From Megasphaera hominis (lineage in GTDB: Bacteria > Bacillota > Negativicutes > Veillonellales > Megasphaeraceae): 64,000 nt of DNA. Of the stretch, positions 31,874 through 40,558 are shown in pieces. The first letter of the stretch is position 1, and every line of letters begins with the position of its first letter. The stretch spans positions 68,360-132,359 of the forward strand of contig NZ_JACOGK010000001.1 of NCBI RefSeq assembly GCF_014269395.1. The letters are read 5' to 3'. Under the pieces are notes generated by a model. The model was not told the origin of the DNA. It saw nothing but the letters and a program-made list of their open reading frames with translations, and ran no database searches. The translations under genes were made by a program, and so were the position numbers.

Positions 31874-33256
31874 CTACATCTTGCGTGACATCAATGCTAC
31901 CGACTCAACGTGGTGCGTACGGCTGAACATGTCGACAGGTTGTACTTTTTCTGTCTTGTAGCCGTGTTCGTCCAGGTAGGCCAGGTCGCGGGCGAGGGTG
32001 GCCGGGTTGCAGGAAACGTAGACGACGCGTTTGGGTTTGCTTTGGGCAATGGCGGCGAGAACCGGTTCACCACAGCCGGCGCGTGGCGGGTCGAGGACGA
32101 TGACGTCAGGGCGGATGCCGTTACGGATGAGCTCGGGCAACTTGTAGACGGCGTCGCCGAGGATGAATTGCGTATTTTTGACGTGGTTGTCCTTGGCGTT
32201 GCGGACGGCGTCACGAATGGCCGGGGCGAGGATTTCAATACCGAAGACTTCTTTGGCTTTTTGGGCCAAAAAGAGGGTGATCGTACCAGTGCCACAGTAG
32301 ACGTCGACGACAGTTTCGCCGCCTTTGAGGTCGGCAAAGTCCAAGGCCGTTTCGTAGAGGCGCTGGGCCTGTTCACTATTGACCTGGAAGAAGGACTGGG
32401 CCGAGATGTGGAAGGTCAAGGGACCGATGGAGTCGTGGATCGTGTTCTTACCGTAGATAAGGCGCGTCTTCGGGCCTAGGATGACGTTCGTATGACGCGT
32501 GTTCACGTTCTGGACGACGCTCGTAAGTCCCGGAATCTGGCTGCGCAGCATGCGGACCAGGTCCTTCATGTGCGGTACCTGGTCGACAGCCGTGACCAGG
32601 CAGACCATAATTTCGCCCGTATGGACGCCGACGCGGCCCATGACGTGGCGCACGATGCCTGTGCGCAGGTCTTCGTTATAGGCGGGAATCTTAAAATCCT
32701 TCATCCACTGACGGACGACGCCGGCAATGAGGTTGTTCTGATCCTTTTGAATGACGCAGTTTTTGACATCGATGACCTGGTGTGTCGCTGCAGCAAAGCA
32801 GCCCATGGCTACCTTATGCTTGCCTACAGCCGCGACGGGAAATTGCATCTTGTTGCGGTAGTGCCACGGCGACTGGGCGCCTAAGGTCGGCAGGATGAGG
32901 ACATCCTTCAGGTGACCGATGCGTTCGATGGCATCCTGGACCTGCTGGCGTTTTTCCCGCAATTCGCCTTCGTAGCTCAGGTGCTGGAGCTGGCAGCCGC
33001 CACAGCGGTCGTAGACGGGACAGAGGGGCTTCACGCGGTCCGGTGAGGGCTGGATGACCTCTTCCAGGACGGCCGTGGCGTATTGTTTCTTTACCAGGTC
33101 GATGCGGGCCCGTACGCGTTCGCCTGGCAAGGCATAGGGCACGAAGACCGTAAAGCCTTCGTAGCGGCCAATGCCTTCTCCCCCTGTGCCCAGGCGGGTA
33201 ATGTCGATTTCATAGGATTTTCCCTTTTGGACGGGCAGTTGTTTTTTCTCGTTCAT
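31874..33256 (-). CDS. rlmD: 23S rRNA (uracil-5-)-methyltransferase RlmD/RumA family
   Basis: A 460-residue SAM-dependent enzyme that makes 5-methyluridine in 23S rRNA (or the related position in tRNA for close relatives). It has an N-terminal TRAM domain ('GTGGEGIGRYEGFTVFVPYA', about 17-36), the 4Fe-4S cysteine set 'CPVYDRCGGCQLQH' near 80-93, and a Rossmann SAM fold with 'DVYCGTGTITLFLA' near 312-325. It also has 'DPPRAGC' and the catalytic Cys in 'VVYVSCNPATLARDL' near 415-429. It appears complete, ending MSRKM. It is the last gene of the salvage operon and flanks the prophage. Confidence 0.92.
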   Translation of the reverse strand: MNEKKQLPVQKGKSYEIDITRLGTGGEGIGRYEGFTVFVPYALPGERVRARIDLVKKQYATAVLEEVIQPSPDRVKPLCPVYDRCGGCQLQHLSYEGELREKRQQVQDAIERIGHLKDVLILPTLGAQSPWHYRNKMQFPVAAVGKHKVAMGCFAAATHQVIDVKNCVIQKDQNNLIAGVVRQWMKDFKIPAYNEDLRTGIVRHVMGRVGVHTGEIMVCLVTAVDQVPHMKDLVRMLRSQIPGLTSVVQNVNTRHTNVILGPKTRLIYGKNTIHDSIGPLTFHISAQSFFQVNSEQAQRLYETALDFADLKGGETVVDVYCGTGTITLFLAQKAKEVFGIEILAPAIRDAVRNAKDNHVKNTQFILGDAVYKLPELIRNGIRPDVIVLDPPRAGCGEPVLAAIAQSKPKRVVYVSCNPATLARDLAYLDEHGYKTEKVQPVDMFSRTHHVESVALMSRKM

Positions 33257-33273
33257 CTATATCTCCGTTTAAA

Positions 33274-34581
33274 TTATTCCGTAATGATTTCGCTGACGAC
33301 GGGATCGATGTGTTCCGGCTCCTGCGGCGTCACTGTGATCAGGTCGGCAGCCTGCTGTGCCAGAGCCGGCAGGTCGGCATCACTCTTGCCATAGAGCGTA
33401 AAGAGCGGTTCGCCCGGACGGACGGGGTCGCCCAATTCCTTATAGAGGCGGATACCTACCATAGGATCGATACTGTCTTCCTTGCAGGCCCGGCCGGCGC
33501 CCATGGACATGGCGATTTCACCGAGGCCGCGGCCGTCGACGGCACTAATCCAGCCGGCGTCCGTGCAAACAGGCGTATAGGCCTGTCCGGCTTTGGTGAG
33601 AGGCCGTTTGCCGATCCACGTATAGCTGCCGCCCTGGGCCTTGACGAAGGCCTTGAAGACGGCGAGGCCCTTACGGGAATCGATGAGTTCCTGCAGCTGG
33701 TGCCGTGCGTCCGCATCATCCTTGGCCTTGCCGCCCAGGATAAGCATTTGCGAGCCAATAGCCAGGACGACTTCCATGAGACGGCGGCCACCCTTTCCGG
33801 ATAAGGCTTCAATGGCTTCATCGACTTCCAGGCTGTTGCCAATGGCCGTGCCCAAGGGCGCTTCCATAGAGGAAATGACCGCATGGGTCGGCCGGCCGAC
33901 GAGGTGGCCGATGCGCACCATGGTGTGGGCCAGGTGACGGGCGTCTTCTTTGGTTTTCATGAAGGCTCCTTCGCCGTATTTGACATCGAGGACGATGGCC
34001 TTGGCGCCGGCAGCGATTTTCTTGCTCATGATGGAGCTGGCAATGAGGGGCAGGCTTTCGACGGTTGCCGTGGCGTCGCGCAAGGCATAAAGGAGCTTAT
34101 CCGCCGGGGCAATGTCGGCAGACTGGCTCATGATGGCCATGCCTATGTTTTGGACCTGATGCAAAAATTCGTCTTCTGTAAGGGTCGTGCGAAAGCCCGG
34201 AATGGCTTCGAGCTTGTCGATGGTGCCACCTGTAAAACCCAGGCCGCGGCCGCTCATCTTGGCCACGGGGACGCCGGCCGCAGCGACCAAGGGCGCTACG
34301 ATAAGGGTCGTCGTATCGGCAATGCCGCCAGTACTGTGTTTATCTACAGGAATGCCGGCCAAAGGCGACAGATCCACCATATCTCCGCTGTGGGCCATGG
34401 CCAACGTGAGGTCGGCAATTTCCTCTTCTGTCATGCCTTTTAAATAGACGGCCATGCACCAGGCAGCTGCCTGATAGTCAGCCACACGGCCATGGACGTA
34501 GTCGTCGATGAAGCGTTCTATTTCTTCTTTGGGCAGGACGAGGCCGTCCCGCTTATGGGCAATGCAATCGATGGGCCACAT
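33274..34581 (-). CDS. pdp: pyrimidine-nucleoside phosphorylase
   Basis: A 435-residue enzyme that splits thymidine, uridine and deoxyuridine with phosphate into base and (deoxy)ribose-1-phosphate. The thymidine/pyrimidine phosphorylase signature is present: 'SGRGLGFTGGTIDKLEAIPG' near 112-131. The phosphate site 'KHSTGGIADTTTL' is near 81-93 and the N-terminal helical domain has 'DYVHGRVADYQAAAWCMAVY'. It follows deoB by 4 nt, so the sugar phosphate it makes can go directly to the mutase product line. The length is normal for the homodimeric class. DeoA is the alternative name for a closely related enzyme. Confidence 0.93.
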   Translation of the reverse strand: MWPIDCIAHKRDGLVLPKEEIERFIDDYVHGRVADYQAAAWCMAVYLKGMTEEEIADLTLAMAHSGDMVDLSPLAGIPVDKHSTGGIADTTTLIVAPLVAAAGVPVAKMSGRGLGFTGGTIDKLEAIPGFRTTLTEDEFLHQVQNIGMAIMSQSADIAPADKLLYALRDATATVESLPLIASSIMSKKIAAGAKAIVLDVKYGEGAFMKTKEDARHLAHTMVRIGHLVGRPTHAVISSMEAPLGTAIGNSLEVDEAIEALSGKGGRRLMEVVLAIGSQMLILGGKAKDDADARHQLQELIDSRKGLAVFKAFVKAQGGSYTWIGKRPLTKAGQAYTPVCTDAGWISAVDGRGLGEIAMSMGAGRACKEDSIDPMVGIRLYKELGDPVRPGEPLFTLYGKSDADLPALAQQAADLITVTPQEPEHIDPVVSEIITE

Positions 34582-34585
34582 AATC

Positions 34586-35764
34586 TCACCTCAGTTCCTT
34601 CAAAAAGCTTGTACCGGCCGGCAAAGTACCGGTGCCAAAATTTTCCATAATTGTCTGGCCCAGGTCGGCATAGGTGCTGCGAATACCTAAATCGACAGGG
34701 CCTGTGAAGGACGGGCTCCAGGCCACAATAGGTACCCGTTCGCGCGTGTGGTCTGTCCCCTTCCAGGTCGGGTCGTTGCCGTGATCAGACGTGATGATGA
34801 CCAGTTCATCGTCCTGGAGCTTGGTCAGGAACTCGCCGAGCATGGCGTCGAAGTCTTCTAAGCACTGGGCATAGCCGGCCGTATTGCGTCGGTGCCCGTA
34901 CTGGCTGTCAAAATCGACGCAGTTGACCATGAAAAGTCCCTGCCGGTCGCGGTGAGACAGGAGCTGCTCTGTGAGCATGGCCATGTCGGCGGCGTTATCC
35001 GGCGTGTGGTACGATTCGGTCAGGCCGATGTGGGCGTAAATATCGCCGATCTTACCGACACCGACGACGCTGTAGCCGGCTTCGGAAAGATAGGAAAAGA
35101 CCATCTTTTTCTTTGGCAGACGGCTGTAGTCGCGGCGGTCGCCTGTGCGTACGAAGTGACCCAAGGTGCCGACGAAGGGCCGGGCAATAATACGTCCTAC
35201 CTCGTAAGGGCCGACACATACTTCGTTACGTGTGATTTCACAAATGCGGTAAAGCTCATCCAGGGGAATGACGTCTGTATGGGCGGCAATCTGGAAGACG
35301 CTGTCTGCCGATGTATAGACAATAGGCAGCTTCGTACGGAAATGCTCGGCTCCCAGGCGTTCAATGATTTCTGTACCTGAGGCGATTTCGTTACCTAAGT
35401 AATCATAGCCCGTCTTTTCCGTAAAGGCTGCCAGGAGATCCGGCGGAAAGGCGTGGGCAAAGGTCGGGAAAGGCGTTTCTACGATATTGCCCATGAACTC
35501 CCAATGGCCGCTCGTCGTGTCTTTGCCGGCCGACTGTTCTTCCATGAGGCCGTAGGCACCGCGCAAGGTCGTGTCTTCTCTATGAATATGGGCGATTTGG
35601 CCCCAGCCGAGGCTGCGCAAGGTAGGTACGCGCAGGCCGCCTGGCACATGGGCATCGATGTGGCCCAGTGTATCAGCACCGGCATCACCAAAGGCTGCCG
35701 CATCAGGAGCGTCACCGGCGCCGACGCTGTCCGTTACGATGACGATAATTCGCTTGTATTGCAT
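34586..35764 (-). CDS. deoB: phosphopentomutase
   Basis: A 392-residue alkaline-phosphatase-superfamily enzyme that converts (deoxy)ribose-1-phosphate to the 5-phosphate. Metal-binding motifs are visible: 'VIVTDSVGAGDAPDAAAFGD' at the start (metal Asp), the phosphorylated Thr region 'GKDTTSGHWEFMG' near 80-92, and C-terminal 'VDFDSQYGHRRN' and 'LVIITSDHGNDPTWKGTDHT'. It lies directly upstream of pdp in one unit, making a compact nucleoside salvage pathway with the NUDIX gene. The N-terminal MQYKRI start is preceded by GGGAGGG. Confidence 0.96.
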   Translation of the reverse strand: MQYKRIIVIVTDSVGAGDAPDAAAFGDAGADTLGHIDAHVPGGLRVPTLRSLGWGQIAHIHREDTTLRGAYGLMEEQSAGKDTTSGHWEFMGNIVETPFPTFAHAFPPDLLAAFTEKTGYDYLGNEIASGTEIIERLGAEHFRTKLPIVYTSADSVFQIAAHTDVIPLDELYRICEITRNEVCVGPYEVGRIIARPFVGTLGHFVRTGDRRDYSRLPKKKMVFSYLSEAGYSVVGVGKIGDIYAHIGLTESYHTPDNAADMAMLTEQLLSHRDRQGLFMVNCVDFDSQYGHRRNTAGYAQCLEDFDAMLGEFLTKLQDDELVIITSDHGNDPTWKGTDHTRERVPIVAWSPSFTGPVDLGIRSTYADLGQTIMENFGTGTLPAGTSFLKELR

Positions 35765-35778
35765 GAGAATCCCTCCCT

Positions 35779-36339
35779 TTAGTGTTTGGCCAGGTATTTC
35801 ATGGCCTTGTGGAAATTGGCAATAGTCTTGGCATCGACGATTTCATTGCTGTCGATGAGGTCTTCCACTTCTTCCGGCGTATAGTATTCGAGATTCATAA
35901 ATTCATCTTCGTCCAGGTGCTGCTCCCCTTTTTGCAGGTTTGTTGCCAAATAGAGGTAAATCCGTTCGTTGCAAAAGCCCGGCGACGTGTAGACAAAGCC
36001 CAAGAATTTCATGTCCCCGGCTTTAAAGCCCGTTTCTTCTTCGAGCTCGCGGGCAGCGCAGAGATCAGGCGATTCACCGTCGTGCTCGATCTTACCAGCC
36101 GGTACTTCCAGCATAGCCAGGGCCGCAGCGTAGCGGTACTGCCGTACGAGGATGATTTTGCCGTCGTCCGTGACGGGGACGATGGCGCAGGCGCCGTTAT
36201 GCCAAACGACTTCCCGCGTCGACGTCGTCTGGGCGCCGCCTTGGCCGTCGTCGATGGAGACCTTGTCAACGGTCACGTGCAGGACGTGGCCTTTCATGAT
36301 TTCTTTCCGTTCGATACAAGTTTCTGTACTGATACTCAT
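35779..36339 (-). CDS. nudF: NUDIX hydrolase, ADP-ribose pyrophosphatase type
   Basis: A 186-residue NUDIX enzyme that hydrolyses ADP-ribose and related compounds to AMP and sugar phosphate. The NUDIX box is intact: 'GKIEHDGESPDLCAAREL' followed by EEETGF, preceded by 'VPAGK'. 'ILVRQYRYAAALAMLEVPAG' is typical of the ADP-ribose group. I keep the start at 36339 because AGGGGG lies 8 nt before it; MKGHVLHV, 14 codons later, is a possible alternative. It is the first gene after a terminator and probably begins the deoB-pdp-rlmD transcript. Confidence 0.88.
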   Translation of the reverse strand: MSISTETCIERKEIMKGHVLHVTVDKVSIDDGQGGAQTTSTREVVWHNGACAIVPVTDDGKIILVRQYRYAAALAMLEVPAGKIEHDGESPDLCAARELEEETGFKAGDMKFLGFVYTSPGFCNERIYLYLATNLQKGEQHLDEDEFMNLEYYTPEEVEDLIDSNEIVDAKTIANFHKAMKYLAKH

Positions 36340-36355
36340 CTGTATTACCCCCTAA

Positions 36356-36392
36356 CGAAAAAGGCGCGCAACAGTCTGCACTGCCGGCGCCC
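36356..36392 (-). terminator. terminator between dut and the NUDIX gene
   Basis: On the minus strand AAAAAAGGGCGCC... pairs imperfectly with ...GCGCGCCTTTTT, giving a GC-rich stem with a T tract. It separates the pnp-dut unit from the salvage operon. Confidence 0.65.
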
Positions 36393-36400
36393 TTTTTTGT

Positions 36401-36850
36401 CTATTTCGTTCCTGTACTGCCAATACCGCCGCTGCGGATTCCGTCGGCTGCGTCATCGCTGACCGTCAGATAGGCCATGAAAATCCCCTGGCCTACACGT
36501 TCCCCTTTTTCCAGGGCGCACGGCGTGTCTGTCGTGTTGTAGCAGGCAATCATGATGTGGCCTTCATTATCGGCATTGTTGTAGTAGTCGCTATCGACAA
36601 TGCCCGTGCCGTTGGCCAGCATAATGCCCTTCTTGAAGGCCAGGCTGGAGCGGATGAAAATGGAAAGGTATTCACCCTGTGCCATATAGGCCTTCAGGCC
36701 TGTCGGTACAACCGTGACAACATGGGGCGCCAGGACGATGTCCCGGGCCGCTGCCAAGTCGTAGCCTGCACTGCCGGCAGTTTTGCGTACAGGCAGCTGT
36801 ATATTTTGGTCAGCATAGGCTGACACTACTTCAAATCCCCGTGTCTGCAT
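36401..36850 (-). CDS. dut: dUTP diphosphatase (dUTPase)
   Basis: A 149-residue trimeric-type dUTPase that removes dUTP and supplies dUMP for thymidylate. The conserved motifs are all present: 'SAGYDLAAARDIVLAP' (motif 1), 'RSSLAFKKGI' (motif 2, phosphate), 'GIVDSDYYNN' (motif 3, uracil and catalytic Asp), 'KGERVGQGIF' (motif 4) and a C-terminal Gly-rich 'RSGGIGSTGTK' (motif 5). It lies 10 nt downstream of pnp and is probably co-transcribed with it. The first residues (MQTRGFEVVSAYADQ) are normal length. Confidence 0.93.
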   Translation of the reverse strand: MQTRGFEVVSAYADQNIQLPVRKTAGSAGYDLAAARDIVLAPHVVTVVPTGLKAYMAQGEYLSIFIRSSLAFKKGIMLANGTGIVDSDYYNNADNEGHIMIACYNTTDTPCALEKGERVGQGIFMAYLTVSDDAADGIRSGGIGSTGTK

Positions 36851-36859
36851 AGCGTCACC

Positions 36860-39016
36860 TTAGCGCTTGTGGTCGTCGCGACGAGGACGGTTGCCGTGGC
36901 CGCCATGGTTGTTGCCGTGGTGGGCCGGTCCGTCGCCACCGCCGAGGAGTGCTTTGCGGGACAGGTTGATACGGCCTTTTTCATCGATTTCGATGCATTT
37001 GACCATAATTTCATCGCCTACATTGACGACGTCCTCTACCTTTTCGACGCGTTCCTTAGCGAGCTGGGAAATGTGTACGAGACCTTCCTTGCCCGGCAGG
37101 ACTTCGACGAAGGCACCGAAGGCCATGAGGCGTGTAACCTTGCCGACGTAGGTTTCACCGACGACGACGTCCTTGGTCAGGTCTTCGATCCATTTTTTAG
37201 CTTTTTCGCCGCCTGCTGCTTCGACAGAGGCGATGTATACGAGGCCTGAATCATCGATATCGATTTTGGCACCCGTTTCTTCTGTAATCTGTTTGATCAT
37301 CTTGCCGCCCGGCCCGATGACGTCGCGGATCTTATCCGGGTTGAGGTGGATAGTAATGATACGCGGTGCATACTGGGAAAGATTCTGGCGCGGTGCGTCG
37401 ATAGCTTCGAGCATCTTGCCCATGATGAACATACGGCCTTCGTGGGCCTGTTTCAGTGCCTGTTCGAGGATTTCCCGGCTCAGGCCTTTGATCTTGATAT
37501 CCATCTGGATGGCTGTGACGCCAGTCGTCGTACCGGCCACCTTGAAGTCCATATCGCCCAAAGCATCTTCCATGCCCTGAATATCCGTGAGGATCGTGAA
37601 ATCGTCGCCTTTGGTGACGAGGCCCATGGCCACACCGGCAACCGGTGCTTTAATAGGTACGCCCGCATCCATAAGGGCGAGCGTGCTGCCGCAGGTACTG
37701 CCCATAGAGCTGGAACCGTTCGATTCAAGGACTTCCGAAACGACACGGATAGCGTACGGGAATTCTTCTTCGCTCGGCATAACCTGTGTAAGGGCCCGTT
37801 CAGCCAGTTTGCCATGGCCGATTTCACGACGGCCGGGACCGCGGGACGATTTCGTTTCGCCGACGCAGAAGCTCGGGAAGTTGTAGTGGTGCATGTAGCG
37901 CCGTTCTGTTTCCAGGCCTACGCCGTCAATGTGCTGGCATTCCGAAAGGGGTGCCAAGGTGCAGAAGCTGAGGACCTGTGTCTGGCCACGCGTGAAGAGG
38001 CCCGTGCCGTGCGTCCGTTTAAAGAGACCGACTTCGCAGCTGACCGGGCGGACTTCATCTACTTTACGGCCGTCAGGACGAATCTTATCGACGGCGATCA
38101 TGTGGCGGACGATTTCCTTGATCATCTTCTGCGTAATTTCAGCGACATCGGCCTGGTTGTCCGGGTAAATGTCGGCAAAGTGTTCGTAAATATCGTTTTC
38201 GACAGTGTTCATCTTTTCTTCGCGCGATACCTTATCGGCGTCGAAGATCGCCGTCTTCATCTTGTCTTCGCCATACGCGTGTACGGCTTCGACGATGTCA
38301 GCAGGCGGTTCCTTTTCGACGAATTCCTGTTTCGGTACGCTAATCTGGGGCAAGAAGGATTCCTGCCATTCAACGACTTTCTTGATTTCGTCATGAGCGA
38401 ACATGATGGCATCGAGGATGTCTGCTTCAGGAACCTGTTTGGCGCCGCCTTCTACCATGAGGATGGCGTCCTTTGTGCCGGCAACGCAAATGTCCATGTC
38501 GCTGGCTTCGGACTGTTCTACTGTCGGGTTGCAAATGAGCTTGCCGTCAACGCGGCCGACGCGGACACCGGCAATCGGGCCGGCGAAGGGAATGTGGGAC
38601 ATGCACAGGGAAACGGAAGCGCCGATCATGGCAGCGATTTCCGGGGCATTGTCGTGGTCTACGCAGAAATCATAAGCGACGACGTGTACGTCGTGGCGGT
38701 ATGTTTTCGGGAAGAGCGGACGGATCGGGCGGTCGATGAGGCGGGCAAAAAGCGTAGCCGATTCAGGCGGTTTGCCTTCCCGTTTGATAAAGCCGCCGGG
38801 GATCTTCCCTACGGAGTACATTTTTTCTTCATAATCGACAGTCAAGGGGAAGAAATCTGCATCTTCCCGGGCTTCCTTAGAGCCCGTTGCCGTGACGAAT
38901 ACGGCTGTATCGCCGTAACGTACCAAGGCGGCACCACTAGCCTGTTTGGCGAGCTGTCCTACTTCGATGACGAGGGGACGGCCGGCAAAATCCATCTGGA
39001 ATACTTGTTTTTCCAT
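36860..39016 (-). CDS. pnp: polyribonucleotide nucleotidyltransferase (PNPase)
   Basis: A 718-residue phosphorolytic 3'-5' exoribonuclease of the RNA degradation machinery. Two RNase PH domains (about 10-225 and 305-540) are linked by a helical domain, followed by a KH domain ('[20 protein letters not shown]', near 558-577) and an S1 domain ('[20 protein letters not shown]', near 618-637). A His/Gly-rich tail ends the protein. ATG 39016 ([10 protein letters not shown]) has AAGGAGG upstream; a longer frame to 39037 runs through that site. A long mRNA hairpin lies in the gap to rpsO. Confidence 0.97.
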   Translation of the reverse strand: MEKQVFQMDFAGRPLVIEVGQLAKQASGAALVRYGDTAVFVTATGSKEAREDADFFPLTVDYEEKMYSVGKIPGGFIKREGKPPESATLFARLIDRPIRPLFPKTYRHDVHVVAYDFCVDHDNAPEIAAMIGASVSLCMSHIPFAGPIAGVRVGRVDGKLICNPTVEQSEASDMDICVAGTKDAILMVEGGAKQVPEADILDAIMFAHDEIKKVVEWQESFLPQISVPKQEFVEKEPPADIVEAVHAYGEDKMKTAIFDADKVSREEKMNTVENDIYEHFADIYPDNQADVAEITQKMIKEIVRHMIAVDKIRPDGRKVDEVRPVSCEVGLFKRTHGTGLFTRGQTQVLSFCTLAPLSECQHIDGVGLETERRYMHHYNFPSFCVGETKSSRGPGRREIGHGKLAERALTQVMPSEEEFPYAIRVVSEVLESNGSSSMGSTCGSTLALMDAGVPIKAPVAGVAMGLVTKGDDFTILTDIQGMEDALGDMDFKVAGTTTGVTAIQMDIKIKGLSREILEQALKQAHEGRMFIMGKMLEAIDAPRQNLSQYAPRIITIHLNPDKIRDVIGPGGKMIKQITEETGAKIDIDDSGLVYIASVEAAGGEKAKKWIEDLTKDVVVGETYVGKVTRLMAFGAFVEVLPGKEGLVHISQLAKERVEKVEDVVNVGDEIMVKCIEIDEKGRINLSRKALLGGGDGPAHHGNNHGGHGNRPRRDDHKR

Positions 39017-39062
39017 ATTTTTAAATCCTCCTTGCAATGTTCTTGCAATCTATATGCAGGCT

Positions 39063-39113
39063 GTAGGTCATAGGTCAAAAGCCGCATCACCGGGCTCCTG
39101 GCCTATAACCTAC
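39063..39113 (-). promoter_or_regulatory. long leader hairpin between rpsO and pnp
   Basis: On the minus strand GTAGGTTATAGG (39102-39113) pairs with CCTATGACCTAC (39063-39074) over 12 bp with one G-U, with an inner AGCC/GGCT stem. In Escherichia coli a hairpin in the same place is cut by RNase III and lets PNPase repress its own mRNA. The match here is one of position and shape, not of sequence. Confidence 0.55.
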
Positions 39114-39140
39114 CAACCTGATGCACGTACAATTGTTCTG

Positions 39141-39173
39141 AAAAAAGAGGCTGATGTGCAACACATCAGCCTC
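39141..39173 (-). terminator. terminator after rpsO
   Basis: A perfect 12-bp stem GAGGCTGATGTG / CACATCAGCCTC with a 3-nt loop and TTTTTT on the minus strand, 13 nt past the rpsO stop. Partial readthrough would feed pnp. Confidence 0.9.
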
Positions 39174-39185
39174 ACACGTATGCGA

Positions 39186-39452
39186 TTATTTACGCAGGTT
39201 CAGTTTTTCGAGAATAGCGCGATAACGATCGAGGTCATGTTTCTGCAGGTAAGCGAGCAGGTTACGGCGCTGGCCAACCAGTTTCAGCAGGCCACGACGG
39301 GATGCATGATCCTTCTTGTGGCTACGGAGATGTTCCGTCAGGTAAAGGATGCGGCTCGTGAGGAGCGCGATCTGTACTTCCGGGGAACCCGTATCGTTTT
39401 CATTTGCACCAAATTTGCTTACGATTTCTTTCTTTTCTTCAACACTTAACAT
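39186..39452 (-). CDS. rpsO: 30S ribosomal protein S15
   Basis: An 88-residue S15, binding 16S rRNA helices 20-22 in the platform of the small subunit. The sequence is canonical: '[20 protein letters not shown]', '[20 protein letters not shown]' and '[20 protein letters not shown]'. GGAGG precedes the ATG. The rpsO-pnp order is conserved across bacteria. The about 85-nt leader between the promoter and the ATG is GC-rich and could hold the S15 autoregulatory fold. Confidence 0.98.
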   Translation of the reverse strand: MLSVEEKKEIVSKFGANENDTGSPEVQIALLTSRILYLTEHLRSHKKDHASRRGLLKLVGQRRNLLAYLQKHDLDRYRAILEKLNLRK

Positions 39453-39542
39453 TGTAATGCCTCCATTTTTTTAAATACTATTCGCAAAGCGCTGCGTGAT
39501 CGTCGGAGATTCGAGACACCCGGCGCCCGTACGACAACATTT

Positions 39543-39572
39543 ATTATACTATAAGTACGCTCTTCTTGTAAA
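39543..39572 (-). promoter_or_regulatory. promoter of rpsO
   Basis: On the minus strand TTTACA (39567-39572), 18 nt, then TATAAT (39543-39548). Transcription would start near 39535, leaving a structured leader before rpsO. Confidence 0.7.
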
Positions 39573-39575
39573 GGC

Positions 39576-40445
39576 TTAGAACTTCTTGCCTGTCAGGAGT
39601 TCGTAGGCTTCCTTGTACTTTTCGATGGTCTTGTCGATGACTTCCTGCGGCAGGAGGTAGTCGCTGTCCGGGTTGGCTTTGAGCCAGTCGCGGACGAACT
39701 GCTTGTCATAGGACGGCTGGGACTTGCCGGCTTCGTAACCAGCCAGGGGCCAGAAACGGGAGCTGTCCGGTGTAAGCATTTCGTCGCCTAAGATGATGTT
39801 GCCCTGTTCATCCAGGCCAAATTCAAATTTCGTATCGGCAATGATGATGCCGCGGGACAGTGCGTAGTCGGCGCATTTCTTGTAGAGGGCGATGGTGTAA
39901 TCGCGGATCTTTTCAGCGTATTCTTTGCCCTTGCCCGGGAAGGTCTGATCGAGGAAAGCAGCGCCTTCTTCGAGGCTGACGTTCATGTCGTGTTCGCCCA
40001 ATTCGGCTTTAGTGGACGGTGTGAAAATCGGTTCAGGCAGTTTTTCCGATTCTTTCAGGCCTGCCGGCAGCTGGATGCCGCATACAGTGCCGTTTTCCTG
40101 GTAGCTTTCCCAGCCGGAGCCGGTAATGTAGCCGCGGACAATGCATTCCATAGGAATCATGGTCAGCTTCTGGCATTTCATGCTGTTGCCTTCAAACTGA
40201 GGCTGCTGGAAGTATTCAGGCATATCCTTAACATCTACGGAGAGCATGTGGTTCGGGATAATGTCTTTCGTAAAATCAAACCAGAATTTGGACATCTGCG
40301 TCAGGACGGCACCTTTCTGGGTGATCTTGTTTTTCAGGATGTGATCGAATGCAGAAATACGATCGGTTGCGACCATGATGATGCTGTCGCCAATATCGTA
40401 GACTTCGCGGACCTTACCGGATTTGAATGGTTTGTATTCTTTCAT
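39576..40445 (-). CDS. purC: phosphoribosylaminoimidazole-succinocarboxamide synthase
   Basis: A 289-residue SAICAR synthetase that joins aspartate to CAIR with ATP, step 8 of IMP synthesis. Start and motifs are typical: 'KSGKVREVYDIGDSIIMVAT' at the N-terminus, 'DRISAFDHILKNKI', 'ECIVRGYITGSGW' and 'DTKFEFGLDEQGNIILGDE'. ATG 40445 has GGAGG 8 nt upstream; the frame open to 40460 is not needed. It stands apart from the purE-D operon, with fumC and a CoA-transferase in between, and has its own extended -10 promoter (TGC-TATGAT, about 40497-40505). Confidence 0.95.
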   Translation of the reverse strand: MKEYKPFKSGKVREVYDIGDSIIMVATDRISAFDHILKNKITQKGAVLTQMSKFWFDFTKDIIPNHMLSVDVKDMPEYFQQPQFEGNSMKCQKLTMIPMECIVRGYITGSGWESYQENGTVCGIQLPAGLKESEKLPEPIFTPSTKAELGEHDMNVSLEEGAAFLDQTFPGKGKEYAEKIRDYTIALYKKCADYALSRGIIIADTKFEFGLDEQGNIILGDEMLTPDSSRFWPLAGYEAGKSQPSYDKQFVRDWLKANPDSDYLLPQEVIDKTIEKYKEAYELLTGKKF

Positions 40446-40558
40446 TATGTGCGCCTCCATCAGATGGGAAATGAAATTTTTTCAAAGCTCAGGTTTATCA
40501 TAGCACAAACCCTGCTTATAGACTAGCAAAGATACGAGAAAAATGCGTTTTTTACTGC

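Noticed and set aside
37346-39073. A 575-codon plus-strand frame opposite pnp, and similar long plus-strand frames opposite fumC, purD, nnr and rlmD
   Set aside because: They mirror highly conserved minus-strand genes in GC-rich DNA, have no ribosome sites and no recognisable domains, and are chance antisense frames.
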